A DNA stretch of 64,000 bases, taken from the NCBI RefSeq assembly GCF_964656455.1, contig NC_135722.1, positions 85,803,313 through 85,867,312 on the forward strand, read 5' to 3'. Within the stretch, counting starts at the first letter, position 1, and every line of letters begins with the position of its first letter. A program made the position numbers and the translations under genes. This DNA is from Halichoerus grypus (Eukaryota > Chordata > Mammalia > Carnivora > Phocidae). The notes under the pieces were generated by a model, which made no database searches, was not told the origin of the DNA, and saw only the letters and a program-made list of their open reading frames with translations. Positions 10,008 through 20,769 of the stretch are shown here, piece by piece.

Positions 10008-10094
10008 AACTCTCTCCCTTCTTCTCTCTCTCCTCCTCTCTCCTGTGCTCTTTGCTGTAGTCCGTCCTGTGTTCTCTCTCTCTCTCTCTCTCTC
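10008..10094. repeat. Pyrimidine tract with (TC)n microsatellite
   Basis: Imperfect CT-rich tract ending in an uninterrupted (TC) run at about 10072-10094. Confidence 0.9.
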
Positions 10095-10244
10095 AATAAT
10101 AAGATCCACAGAGGCGTGTGGTAGCAAAATAGAGTTTCTGTTCTGTTCCTCGCCATTTTATCAGACCATTTCCCCTCAGAGGAAGAACCACAAATAATCC
10201 TGTAGATAGGTATGGAAAGAGATACCAAGCACTTCTCCTTACAC

Positions 10245-10375
10245 CACCCATCTTTATGCTAATTTATATCTCCACTTTACAGATGAATAAATTGATACTC
10301 AGAGGAATAATTTCCCCAATGTCACACAGCTAGTAAAAAAGGCAGATTCTGGCTCCACCTCTTATTTTTTTAATC
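10245..10375 (+). mobile_element. MIR fragment, sense
   Basis: CTCCACTTTACAGATGAATA, TACTCAGAGGAATAATTTCC and GTCACACAGCTAGTAAAAAA are classic MIR 3' blocks. Confidence 0.78.
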
Positions 10376-10819
10376 TTATCCAGGAAAAAATTGTAATATG
10401 CTGTGCTCCAAAATAGAAAAACAGAGATGGTGAAAGTGGCAACTTCACTCTCCAGGAAGAAGGACACCTGGAGGGGAGCCGTGGAGGCCCGAGGGAACTC
10501 CTCAAGTCCTGTCCAAAATCAGAGGCGTCCTTTCTCCCTCCTGTGTGTCCCTGCTCCCTCCTCTTACAGTGGGAAGATTTCCTTCTCCCTTCTCCATAAC
10601 ACTAGAGCCGTGATGATGCTCGGGCAGGATGAGGCCACACCGGAAGGCACTTTTCAGGAGGAAGCAACAGGTGCCTGAGTCCAGCCACAACCAGCTTCAT
10701 AGCTATGAGCTTTCGTGCTCTTGAGACGCTTGGATCTTCCAGCCAGAGCACCAATTAACTGTATGCTGGGGAAGGAGATGGTTGACAGGCAGAAGCATAT
10801 ATTAATTTTAAAATCTCAA
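10376..10819. other. Unique sequence, no feature recognised
   Basis: Open frames at 10403-10678 (plus) and 10502-10690 (minus) show no known motif and lie on each other. Confidence 0.3.
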
Positions 10820-11085
10820 TGCCAGTTGCCATTTACTATATCCTTATTAGGTGCTAAGCATGTTACTAAGCATTTTACATGCTTCATCTCCATTTGCCCC
10901 AACAACCTTGTAAATCGGGGACTATTACTATAATTGGGTCTCTTTTATGAGTGAAAAAGCTGAGGCTCAATAAGTTAAGTAACCAATTTGAGGTCGTGTC
11001 GCTAAAAATTGGTGGGGCCACGATTTAAACCTGGGTGTCTCTGACTCCAGAGCCCCTCTACTCTGAGTAGCTCTGCAAACTGCCC
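10820..11085 (+). mobile_element. MIR SINE, sense
   Basis: A nearly complete MIR: TATCCTTATTAGGTGCTAAG, CATTTTACATGCTTCATCTC, GAGTGAAAAAGCTGAGGCTC, TTTAAACCTGGGTGTCTCTG, ACTCCAGAGCCCCTCTACTC. Confidence 0.82.
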
Positions 11086-11384
11086 ACCTGGAATCAGTTC
11101 TACAAAGGAGTATTAGGTAAGCAGGGAAAGGAAGTATTATGACAATAGCTGTGGTATCCACATGAGAAGGCTTACGCCTCGAGGGAGGTGTGTATGCTTA
11201 TCCAACAGGGACCTAGAGGAAAATATTAGCTTGTCAAATTATATTTTGATGCCACCCTTTGAAAGTATGTACATACAAGTTTTATAATATAAATAACACA
11301 TTAGTACAATAGTATATACATAATTCATAAAGAAATAAATATAGGATCTTTCTCAAATTTATTTAACAGATTGGAATCAAAAAT
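11086..11384. other. Unique AT-rich sequence
   Basis: No recognised feature; strongly AT-rich from 11240 onward. Confidence 0.3.
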
Positions 11385-11394
11385 ATTCTTTGTC

Positions 11395-11551
11395 GGGGCA
11401 CCTGGGTGGTTCAGTCAGTTAAGCGTCTGCCTTCCGCTCAGGTCATGATCCCAGGGTCCAACCTGCTTCTCCATCTCCCCTGTGCTTGTGCTCTCTCTCG
11501 ATATCTCTCTCCTTCTCTCTCAAATAAATAAATAAAATCTTTAAAAAATAC
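11395..11551 (+). mobile_element. Can-SINE, sense, with internal deletion
   Basis: GGGGCACCTGGGTGGTTCAG opens the element and AATAAATAAAATCTTTAAAA closes it. ATTCTTTGTC flanks both sides (11385-11394 and 11552-11561). The part between CCAGGGTCC and CTGCTTCTCC, which in sister copies holds the GGGATCGAGCCCC...GCTCAGCAGGGAG segment, is missing (about 45-50 bp). Confidence 0.95.
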
Positions 11552-11564
11552 ATTCTTTGTCTTG

Positions 11565-11640
11565 AGATCTAGAATTGCAGGACCTTAGAATTGGGAAGGA
11601 AGTTTAGAGAACCTCTAATCTAACTGCATGCTCCCACCCA
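11565..11640 (+). mobile_element. L3/CR1-like fragment
   Basis: CTAGAATTGCAGGACCTTAG, AATTGGGAAGGAAGTTTAGA and GAACCTCTAATCTAACTGCA match the 'GAGTTGGAAGGGACCTTAGAGATCATCTAGTCCAACC' consensus. Confidence 0.5.
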
Positions 11641-12584
11641 CCCTGGCTAGGATTTCCAGGATTAACCTCTAGCCTTCTCCTGAGTGCTCTGGGTTTGCAG
11701 CTTTTTGTGTGATTTTCTTTGCCATGCTTTTGTAGCTATGGCGACATTAAGCACTTCTTTTCTATGACTCAGATCTACGTGTCCTAACTCTAGGCCCAGT
11801 GAAGCGCTGTGCACTCTGCTGACTCAGCAAACACAGAATGGGACCCAGGTACAGGACATAGATTTTCATGTGAATGGTGTCCCAGGACTGGCCGACAGGG
11901 CAGCCGAGCAGACATACGTGGGGAAACCAGCAAGAAGTAATGAGACATCAGAGAGACTCATCAACACCCCGAACACAGGAATCCCTGCGGTGGTGAGAGC
12001 TCGTCCATCCTGAGACTGCTAGCCTGGTGAATTAACTTGGAGCTCTGCTTTTCTCTTCTGACCTCAGCCCCTCCCCATTCGTTTTCCTTCCTGTGCTTAT
12101 GAATTGCAGAAGTCTTCGATCAGCGCCACAGAGCTGGCTCCTCTGGAAGAAAGCTGTCAGGGCCCTGACAGAGAGCTGGTGGATATGCAGAACAAGGCAG
12201 CGAGTGAGGGACCCTGCCCTTCTGTGCAGGCTGGGGAGGCAGCCACTGGAACCCCACGTGAGCTAGAGCTGTGACCGATAGAGAAACAATAGGTGTTCTT
12301 AGGGCTTGGGCGGTTCCAGAGAAATCAACGCCAGCTGGTTCCTACACGAATGGTTCTCTAGACAGGCTGACCTTTGTCACTTAGTTAGGGTGTATGCCAC
12401 CTCTAAGCCCATTTCCAAAGCACTGACACCCAATGGAGTTCTATCCACCCTTGAGCTCGGCCTGAAGAGGGCTGCCACACACCTCAGACCATCCACTCAT
12501 CCAGCAGTCGTCATTGCTGTGATCACCATAAGTCTTTCTTAGCACCTGTGTTGCCGCCGTAAGTCAAGGAGCTATTTCAGGCAG
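11641..12584. other. Unique sequence, no gene recognised
   Basis: Mixed-composition unique DNA. The open frame at 12306-12542 has no recognised domain. Confidence 0.35.
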
Positions 12585-12755
12585 AAGTAAGGGCACAGAC
12601 TGTTGGGACAGGGCACCTGAGTTCAAATTCTGCTCTGCCAGCTACTAAACTGGCAACATCTAGAAGCTGCTGAACTTCTCTGGGTCTCCCTTTCTTAGTC
12701 GGCAGAAGAGGCTATCACTGCTATACAGAGAAAATGAGGGGGGATGTGATGCTCC
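12585..12755 (+). mobile_element. MIR SINE, sense
   Basis: AAGGGCACAGACTGTTGGGA, GAGTTCAAATTCTGCTCTGC and CTTCTCTGGGTCTCCCTTTC follow the MIR 5' half. The 3' half is lost near the tandem duplication. Confidence 0.75.
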
Positions 12756-12808
12756 TTGCCAGTGTCATGTTTCTGCATCACTCTGTCTGAGGGCCTCCTA
12801 CTGTGGCC

Positions 12809-12897
12809 AGAGACTGCTCTGCCCCCAAGTGAATCAAGGCCTCCCAAGCCCACAAGAGACTGCTCTGCCCCCAAGTGAATCAAGGCCTCCCAAGCCC
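12809..12897. repeat. Tandem duplication, 46-bp unit, ~1.9 copies
   Basis: A unit beginning AGAGACTGCTCTGCCCCCAA repeats at 12809 and 12855 with no mismatch over the 43 bp shared. The unit is not low-complexity, so this is a real and probably recent duplication. Confidence 0.95.
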
Positions 12898-13039
12898 TCG
12901 AGCAATGATTGATATCATTGCCATATAAATCTCCTAGTTCCCTAGCCTCAGGTTTGAAAATGCTGAGGTGCGTCTTCCACACTGGGCCCAGAATTTCCTA
13001 TGGGGCTAAGCACAGGCAGCATGGTGGTAACTTGCTCAG
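12898..13039. other. Unique sequence
   Basis: No feature recognised. Confidence 0.3.
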
Positions 13040-13190
13040 TGATATGCCACGTATTGGCTGCCTTCCCTTTCCCATCTCAGGCCCCACTCTCCCACTGGTG
13101 TAACCTGGAATCACCTCCCAAATCAACTACCGCACTTGAATCCTTGTCTCTAGTTTTGCTTCTGAGGAGACCCCAACTAAGATAGTATGC
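13040..13190 (+). mobile_element. MLT1-like LTR 3' end (ERVL-MaLR), partial
   Basis: TTGAATCCTTGTCTCTAGTT, TTGCTTCTGAGGAGACCCCA and ACTAAGATAG match the 3' terminus typical of MaLR LTRs (GCTTCTGGGGAACCCAAACTAAGACA). Only the 3' part is recognisable. No viral gene is present. Confidence 0.55.
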
Positions 13191-13409
13191 ATTGCTCTAT
13201 TGTTTGAGATAGAGCAAACAACGAGAAGGGGCTCGCACCTATACCATGGAATGCTTGTGCAAGTGGTAGACCATATCCCTTAACCCTCTACCATTCATCT
13301 TACACCCTCCTCCTTGCCACACCAGAGTCAAGGAATCTTATCTCCTAAGAGAACTTCTTTTGTGGCCTGGGTAGGTGCTCTGAGAAGAGTATGGAACTAG
13401 GCCAAGTCA

Positions 13410-13540
13410 ATTAGCCAGTAAGAATTTATCGGTTGTTTATAGCATGCCCAACACTGTGCTAACCTCTGTAGGAAACTTTAATGGTGAAGACAGGGTCCCT
13501 GTCCTCAGGTTGGGGTGATAGGACATACAAAATTAGGAGC
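13410..13540 (-). mobile_element. L2 3' end, antisense
   Basis: GAATTTATCGGTTGTTTATA, GCATGCCCAACACTGTGCTA and ACAGGGTCCCTGTCCTCAGG are the reversed L2 tail. Confidence 0.6.
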
Positions 13541-13968
13541 CGTACATTTCTAAACCATGGTACTTCTCAATGCTTAGGCAGCATTCAGAGAAGCCTGCCC
13601 GTGTCCCGCCCAGGTCCCCTTCCCTGGATGGCGCGCCTGAGCCCCAGCTGAATGGCGATGAATAACTCGTAGTCATCTGGCCACACCTTCATCTGGGCGG
13701 CTACCTCCCGCCACCACCAGCCCCTCTGCTAGACCAGACCTCAGCCGTGACTGAATGGCCAGGGGATGCAAAAGGAGACTAAGCTGCAGTGTGTTTGTGC
13801 TGCAGAGTTTCCCCATGGAATCAACCTGAAGTCAGTCTCCCAGTGAGACCACATCCTTGCTTAGTTTTTTTCCATGGGCCTCTCTGGTTTGCCTCACCTC
13901 TCTTCTCCTGAGAGCTGTTCCCCAGGGAAGTGGGTAGTCTCACACCTGGCTTCTAGGAAACCTGGTCT
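13541..13968. other. Possible old LTR or unique sequence
   Basis: The stretch 13600-13955 has a CCAGACCTCAGCCGTGACTG / GCTGCAGTGTGTTTGTGCTG / CTCTCTGGTTTGCCTC texture that recalls old retroviral LTRs. I cannot assign it and leave it unclassified. Confidence 0.25.
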
Positions 13969-13969
13969 A

Positions 13970-14125
13970 AAACACGACACATCAGAATCATCTGTGGAAG
14001 TCTGTAAAAATATCTGTACCTAGACATAAACACCTCAACCTACTGAATCAGGATCTACAGATCTTCATGGATGAGGGATAGACAACTGTATATTTTAGAC
14101 CCTAATAAGTATATCTCAGGCATCA
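13970..14125 (+). mobile_element. MER5A-type DNA transposon, degraded
   Basis: ACATCAGAATCATCTGTGGA, CTACTGAATCAGGATCTACA and ATATTTTAGACCCTAATAAG follow MER5A order with heavy decay. Confidence 0.5.
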
Positions 14126-14129
14126 CTTT

Positions 14130-14450
14130 TCTCTCAACTTTTTATTTTGGAAATTTCAAACATACAGTAATAATAAAAGAATAATATAATAATAAACACC
14201 TATACACTCCCCATCTAGATGCACCAATTATTAACATTTTTCCTCCATTCTCTCTCTCTTCCTCTCTCCTTCCATATCAAAAATAATTTGCAAGTAAATT
14301 ATAAACATTATGACACTCCATTCTTAAATACTTCCAACATGTGTCTTCCAAAAATAATGACATTCTATATAACCCTTAAAAAGTTAGTATTAATTGGTTA
14401 ATATCATCAGAGTATACAATCCATATTTAAGATGCACCCTTTTTTTTAGG
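14130..14450 (-). mobile_element. L1M 3' region, antisense
   Basis: TTTTTATTTTGGAAATTTCA, AACATACAGTAATAATAAAA, ATGCACCAATTATTAACATT, GCAAGTAAATTATAAACATT and AAATACTTCCAACATGTGTC are the reversed L1M 3'-UTR blocks in the expected order. Confidence 0.7.
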
Positions 14451-14900
14451 TCAGGTGTTGAGATTTCCTCAACTGCAGATATAGTAGAGGTTCAGAAAAG
14501 GGAAAGAGAAATCGTCAAGCAGGAAGTAGGCTTTGAATTGGACTTTGAAGAACTGATACTAGAAAAGAGGACAAAGAAGAAATAGTCAAATAGAAGTAAA
14601 TAAATATAGGCAGAGGTACAGAAATGGGAACCAATATGGCTCTTGGTGCGAGGAAGTCACTGCGCAAACCCAGCAAACCGTGGAGCGTAGTAGAGAGAAG
14701 CTGCACAGGTCACATGGAATCAGAGCACAGAGAGATTTGCAATTTAAGCAATCAAAGAAACGGTCACCACATGCTAAGACATTTTCAATGTGACTGGCCT
14801 TATGAGAGTCACATCAGATTTTTGGAATACATTCAAATGGAAAAGGGGAGGAACAACGTTTAAAGATTTAGCGTCAAAATTTCACTGGGAAATTAATCAG
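14451..14900 (-). mobile_element. Possible L2 3'-UTR fragment, antisense (weak), then unique
   Basis: GAAGTAGGCTTTGAATTGGA, TTGGTGCGAGGAAGTCAC and TGGAGCGTAGTAGAGAG loosely recall reversed L2 3'-UTR. The short open frames here have no domain. Confidence 0.3.
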
Positions 14901-15040
14901 TAACTAAAATTCATTCATTCACATATTCATTCTACAAACATTTTCTGAGATCGTATTATTTTCTAGGTATCAATCTAAGCACAGGAAAGAGAAACCTTGA
15001 AAAAGACAGACAAGGTCCCTGCTTTCCTGAAGCTCAGGGG

Positions 15041-15103
15041 AGTGTGTGTGTGTGTGTGTGTGAGTGTGTGTGTGTGTGAGTGTGTGTGTGTGTGTGTGTG
15101 TGT
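15041..15103. repeat. (TG)n microsatellite with GAG interruptions
   Basis: 63 bp of TG dinucleotides broken by two AG steps. Confidence 0.97.
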
Positions 15104-15249
15104 TGGGTAGGAGGAGGGCCAGGAATCATTTGATAGTCAAATAAGTAAATGAACAAGAAAAGATTAGATTGACAGTGATATGGTTCAAATAAAAAAATAA
15201 AAGAAACCAATTTAATAGTGATTGGGGCCTGGTTCAAATTAGGTATTCA

Positions 15250-15505
15250 GGAAAAGCAGTATCTAAAGCACTGTTGGCTAGAGGCAGCCATCAATTCTAA
15301 AGAACAGATGGCTAAGATTTCCGCAATTTGGTTTGCTATTTGACATTACCTTGGTAGCTTTAAGTAGGCCGTGGCAGAATATCTACACAAATTGGCAAAT
15401 GGGACAAACCACAGCTTCTTTCTTCCAGAGAGCTGCCTGTCAATCAATTACCAGTGTACCACTGCATCTACGCCTGAGCCTACCTGGCAGAGGACTAGCA
15501 GTGTA
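15250..15505. other. Unassigned insert within the L2
   Basis: Sequence between L2 blocks that does not fit L2 (GCAATTTGGTTTGCTATTTG, CAAATTGGCAAATGGGACAA, CAATTACCAGTGTACCACTG). It could be an unrecognised old DNA transposon. No terminal repeats found by eye. Confidence 0.3.
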
Positions 15506-15840
15506 AAGATCCAGAAGAGGGTATTCTAGGCTATCAGAGCAAAGGCCCTACAATGTAAAATAAGCCTGGTGTATTTGAGGAACAAAAAGAAGGCTGAAGT
15601 TTGGTGACACTGGGGAGAGAGAGAAGCACAGGATGGGGATGGAGATTGACAGAAGCTGAATCACTTGGGACCATGCAGGCCTATCATGACATTGGGGCTT
15701 TTATTTTGAATGTGACGGGGAGTCATTGGAGGATCTTAAGCATAAGGATGGCATAATTTGAACTATGTTTTAAAAAATCACCTTGGTTGTTAGAGAATGG
15801 TTGGGAGGAAGGGAAGAGTTACAGCAAAGAACTCAGCTAG

Positions 15841-16445
15841 GAGTTTAGTGCTTACAAAGCAATGCATGTGCAAGGTTATTCGGGGCAGCGTGGTGTCATG
15901 GCAAAATACTGGAACCAGCCTAACTGCCCATTAATAGCAGAGGAAGTAAATTGATAATGGTCTTTCCATATAACAGGGCTGCTCAACAGTCTTTTTTTTT
16001 TTTTAAAGAAGACCCCTTTTACTTAAGATTAACAAAATATCTATAAGATAAATTATTAAATGAAAAAGAAGTTGATACAAACCAGATTGTAAAAGATGCT
16101 GCTCTTTTGTGTAAAATGGGGGACAGGGTACAAATGAGACTTTGTTGGGATTTGCATGTATATACATTGCAAAATATCTAAAAGCAGTTACAAGAAGCTA
16201 ATAGGTCAAAGCATATTCAGTGGTCATTTTTGGAAGTCAAAATGATTTTAATAAAATCAGCAATTGCATACGATTTGGACTACAAATTGTTATTTATTTT
16301 TGTTGTTGTTTTATTTGATATTTGTTATAAGGGAGTGAATAGATGAGGTACAGTATTGTGAGGTGCACTCTTAGTGTATGCCCTTTAAGCTTTTTTAAAC
16401 CATGAAAAAAAATGATCTTTTATTCCCTATTTTAAAATTAGGTAG
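15841..16445 (+). mobile_element. L1M 3' end, sense, inserted into the L2
   Basis: ATACTGGAACCAGCCTAACT, GCCCATTAATAGCAGAGGAA, TAAATTGATAATGGTCTTTC, TGCTCTTTTGTGTAAAATGG and TTTAAACCATGAAAAA follow the L1M ORF2-end/3'-UTR order ('GGAAACAACCTAAATGTCC ... TGGTTAAATAAATTATGG ...'). A T11-12 run at about 15992 is embedded. Confidence 0.65.
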
Positions 16446-16449
16446 ATAA

Positions 16450-16905
16450 ATGATTGATTGATAGATGACAGGGCGAGGGAGAGATGAGAGGTTCATGCAA
16501 AAGTCCAATAAAAGTTTATGGGAGCTGAGGCTAGAGTGGTAGCAGCAGAGATGAAGAAAAGACAGATTTGGGATATAATTTCAAGGTAGGGTTGATAGGA
16601 CTCACTGTTAGATTTATGTTTGGGGTGATGAAATTAAGAAAAAAAGAGGAAGCAAGGAGACATCCTCACTTAAGCAATTAACTATAGTTGCTGGAGCAAC
16701 TAAAGCAATGGTACTATCATCTAGGAAGACAGGAAAGATGGGAGGGAGCAGGTTTGGTGGGAAGGGAGACACTGAGAAATGTTCCATGGGAGAGCGCAGT
16801 AGACCCCCAAGTGGGTGCGCCAATTAGGAAGTAGGAACGGAGTCAGACAAATCTGGGGTTCAGGAGAGAGTTTAGGGCTTTGAGCTCTAACATCAAGAGT
16901 GATCT
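16450..16905 (-). mobile_element. L2 LINE, antisense (split element, part 2)
   Basis: The same L2 resumes after the L1: GAGAGATGAGAGGTTCATGC, GGTAGCAGCAGAGATGAAGA, TTTGGGATATAATTTCAAGG, AGGACTCACTGTTAGATTTA, GGAGCAGGTTTGGTGGGAAG, GGGTTCAGGAGAGAGTTTAG. This corresponds to the end of the reverse transcriptase and the start of the 3' UTR, read backwards. Confidence 0.7.
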
Positions 16906-19900
16906 CAACTGTCAGAAGGGAAAGGAGGATATTTGCAAAAGGGATTCTGTGAACTTCAAGGCTCTTTCTTTTCCCTTGGTCCGGGAATATCACAGAGGTT
17001 TGCACAATAGGTAAATCAAGCCAAATGTCTGGGAGAAATGAGTAAACCAAGAAAATGCGAACACATTTCCCCACATGTAAACGCCCCGGTGCCTACATAT
17101 CATGTGGTATTCCATCCATGCGCACTCGCAAACGTCATCTAGGAAGTCGGGAAGAGAGGTTTTCAAGGGTGGCACCATCGCACGGGGGCCAATCGCGGCT
17201 CTCCAGCAACTGAAGGACGGAAGGTAGTTTCCTGAGTGTCAAATGCTGCACGTCTTCCCACCAGTTCAGTGAGAGGTGGGAGGTGCGGAAGCACAAAGTA
17301 AGTTCAAACAGGGGCAAAACCGAAATGATTCTATTTCCCCCCTCAAACTAGCTAATCCAACTGTAAAAAATAACTCAAAGAGAAATGGAACTCAGTGGTG
17401 GGAGAAGGCAATAAACTGACCCGGTCGTATGTGGGACTGGGGATAAGAGAGTAAGTGACAAAAACAAGATAAATGGAAACATGATCAAAATAAAAACTTT
17501 TGAGAGATCTAATGATCGGGATTCTCTGCCGAGGATTCGGGCTCAGTACCCAGCAGGGTTTGAAGTGAGCTTGTCAGTGGGGAATGGAGCAGAGTCTCTG
17601 TAGGTTTGCAGAAGAAGCATGAAAACGCAGGCTCTGAACACAACTGCACACACTTATCTTCAGAGAAGATGGTCCCCGGGCGCTTCTGGTGAGTGCCGAG
17701 CTGTTAGCCTTGCATCCTTGCTCAATTCTAAAAATGGATAATTAAATTCTATTGCTCTAATGAAATTCCCCCTGTCGTTTACACTGCAGACTGTACATGG
17801 AGCCTTCCGGGAGACTGGGGGGGAAGGGGGGGTGGAGCCCAAACTAAGCAGGAGATCATCTACGCAGCACAGAGCAAAATAGAGATGAGTCACTAGCTAA
17901 TGAGGGCGAGCCTGGCGGTGACTCCAGTGAGAAACTCAGGACTGAAACCGGGACAAGATTAGATCAAAACATCTTACGTGCTTTAGGTGCGGGGCTGTCC
18001 GCACTGAACAAAATCCAGGTAATTGCCACATGTGTACTTAGTTTGGTGTTATGAACATCTGGGTCTTAGCTCGCCCTGGAGAGAAATACACAGAAACTGG
18101 TAGGCTAACAGCTCTCTTATCTACTCGGAAATCTTCCAGAAAAAGAGGATGTGACCGTATATAGAAGCATACGTTGTTCTTGTACTCACTACTGCTATTA
18201 TTGGATCTGTGACTGACAAGGAAGGAAGATGGTATGAAATTATGCAAAATTTAAGTATACATATATTTATGAATATACATTTGAGGGCTCTTGTGGAAAA
18301 CCAAAAGCTCGGTGCACTGAAGATTCTTACAGAAACATTTTAAAAATAAGAACTCATATTTCCTCTTTGAGTGAGAGGTCACAAGGCCCTCGAGATCACT
18401 ATGGTGCTCTGAGGTTGGTCAGCTCCAGTCAGTGAAACAGCATAGGCCCCGGAGAGTCTGTTTTTATCATCTGTGTTAGGTTCTTATTCCCTTTTTAACA
18501 GTGGGAACTTGCCACTGACCCTTGCAGGGAGTTCATTAAAAAACAAAACAAAACACACACACACACAAAACCCACAAACTTTTGGGATCCAAAGAGATAC
18601 CAAAAAATGTACATTAATATTATAACCTAAGACAGGAGCAACGGGTAAGTGGGGGAGGAATGAATTAAGGGAGTCATCATGACAGTGAAATGCATTATTA
18701 CCTAGTTATTCATGCACTCTTGGCTTTTCAGGTGATGAACTTTTCACACCAGAAGTGGGGAAATTAATCAACTTTTCCTCCCTGTATGTCTTCTTGTGTC
18801 TTCTCTACTGTCTCATCTAATTGTTTTGCACTCAATATGGACATTGTTCTCATTTCAACTTTCTCTGCAAAGCTCAGGCGCCCTTACCCGACCCTGAAAC
18901 ACATTCTTACCTCTTCCAGCATCACGTGTCTGTCTAGTTTCTGCAGCAGTTCCTCAAGCAGACATGAATGAGGAAGTTCCTTGGCTTCTTTTGTGATAGT
19001 TGTGCGATCCCGGAGCCTCGCCTCCTGCTCGATCACACTAGTAGAAACTTCTCAGTTTCCCTTGCTGCATTTAACAAACTCTCCTCTCCTCTCCTCTCCC
19101 AGTCACCCAGGAGAACCATGAAGGATCCAAAGGTGTCGGCGACACCTAGGACCAGCCTTTGTGAAGGCCCTAAAAATGTCCAACGCCACCTGCAAGGTAA
19201 CGACCTCCTTGCAAAATATATCACAGATGTTTCTCACTTTGTCTAAATGATTAACAAAAAAAAGAGAATGGGAGAAACCCTTTGGATGTATCCCAATTTC
19301 TGAATACCTCCTGATATAAAGACTAAACTTCTGGAAGCCTAAATAAACTTTGTAATTATTGCCCAGAGTTTTCACATTCTGTAGGGAAGCTCCTCTCTCC
19401 TGTGACACAACCCATTTACATGCCTTCAGTATCATCCTGGGAATTTAAGACCTTTTGAACACCAAGCTAACGAAGGCTCTGGATGTCAACTTACAGGTTT
19501 AAAACCATTTATTTGAGCCACTGTTGACATCACTCCTATGTGACAAATTTACAAAGGAAGAGACACAGCCTGGAACGAGAAATATAAGATGATTCTATGT
19601 CTTAAGTACTTAAAACCTATTACCAAAATAGGTGTGCAATGTTGCCGTTATAAATATCATGCTTAACACCTTTTGATTCTTTTTACTCTGAAGTGTCCAA
19701 CCTATTATGGAACAAAGAAAGACCGTCTTTTAAATCTCGCTCACTTCGGCTTCCTCAGAGATGGATGGCCCCCTCTGAAGCCCAGCTTCACATAAAAGCA
19801 GGGCAGTACACGGTCGTAAATCTGTTTTACATCAGCTTTTATGTGAGCCAGGTCTGGCCTGGGCTTCATTATCCCCTTTTTTGTTCTGTTTAGTTTTTTT

Positions 19901-20384
19901 GACAGAAAAAAAAATGTAGCCTCCAGCAATTCAGATGATTTGCTTTGTAAATAACATGAATGCACTTTCCCTTAGAGAAAACCATTGGGACACGTGGAGC
20001 CCGTAGTCTCTGTTCTGGTATGACGGGGCAAGCCATCGGCTTCCGGAGGTGCCTTCCTGGGCCATCCCAGGGTCTCTGGACCTTGTCACTTTGCTCTGGT
20101 GGAACCATTGCCGGCCTTAACTCTTCAAGGGCGGGCCCCCAAAATGCCATGTGGAAACCAGGGGAAATCAATACATGTCAACATCTTGAGTCTATCATGT
20201 GGTCTCTACAGAAATGTTCTAAAAGTTTTGAGTTTTATTTTAACGTTCGAAGCTGTTATAAGTTGTGATTCTCTGATACGATCACATGTGTACTTCCTGA
20301 GCTGAGCCTATTCAAATGCAGCCTTTTAACCACTACTTAAAGGATCTGAATTATATTTTAATCAACACCAATTTAATTAGAATT
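16906..20384. other. 3.5 kb of mostly unique sequence
   Basis: No repeat longer than a short (CA)n at 18553-18567 was recognised. Open frames (for example 18968-19246 plus, 19103-19435 minus, 19960-20268 plus) show no domain. A polypyrimidine-AG / GT pair around 19081-19200 is discussed as a finding. AT-rich islands at 17700-17790 could be conserved non-coding DNA; this is not testable here. Confidence 0.4.
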
Positions 20385-20578
20385 AAGGGTGGTATAGTGG
20401 AAAGAACAGTGGAGTGAGAGAAGTTATAGGTTCATTGGCTGTGTGATTTAGGCAGGTCAGTTTCTCTGAGCTGCTGCTTCCTTATTCCTAACTGAGAGGC
20501 TATTGCCAGATAATCTGAGAGGTTTTGTCTGATTCTGTCTGGTTCTCTGGGGCTGTGGTTTTATGATCACTGGGTGCC
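20385..20578 (+). mobile_element. MIR-type SINE, sense
   Basis: GGTGGTATAGTGGAAAGAAC, AGTGGAGTGAGAG, GGCTGTGTGATTTAGGCAGG, CAGTTTCTCTGAGCTGCTGC and a TGGTTTTATGATCACTG end follow the MIR head-to-tail order. Confidence 0.68.
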
Positions 20579-20769
20579 TATCACAGAGGAGAGAAACCAC
20601 TAGTCCTCGACTTGGGTTTTATCTGGCTTAGGGTAATAGAGCTTGGATCCCTGACAATTGAGTCCAGAAAATGTTTTCTTTCCCAGATAGCTGTCCTATC
20701 CAGAACAAAAATTCAGATGACTTAAAAATAAATTGGAGCTGAGGACCTTTTTTTCCAGCAATAGTGTAA

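Larger units (their letters stand above)
14910..15840 (-). mobile_element. L2 LINE, antisense, 3' UTR portion (split element, part 1)
   Basis: It begins with the reversed 3' terminus (TTCATTCATTCACATATTCA, CAAGGTCCCTGCTTTCCTGA) and continues with GTGATTGGGGCCTGG, GTATTTGAGGAACAAAAAGA, GGGGAGTCATTGGAGGATCT, TTAAGCATAAGGATGGCATA and the AATCACCTTGGTTGTTAGAG block. It carries a TG microsatellite (15041-15103) and about 250 bp of unrelated sequence (15250-15505). Continues at 16450 after an L1 insertion. Confidence 0.7.

Noticed and set aside
13600..13955. A named retroviral LTR
   Set aside because: The texture is LTR-like, but I could find neither ends nor a target duplication and cannot place it in a family.
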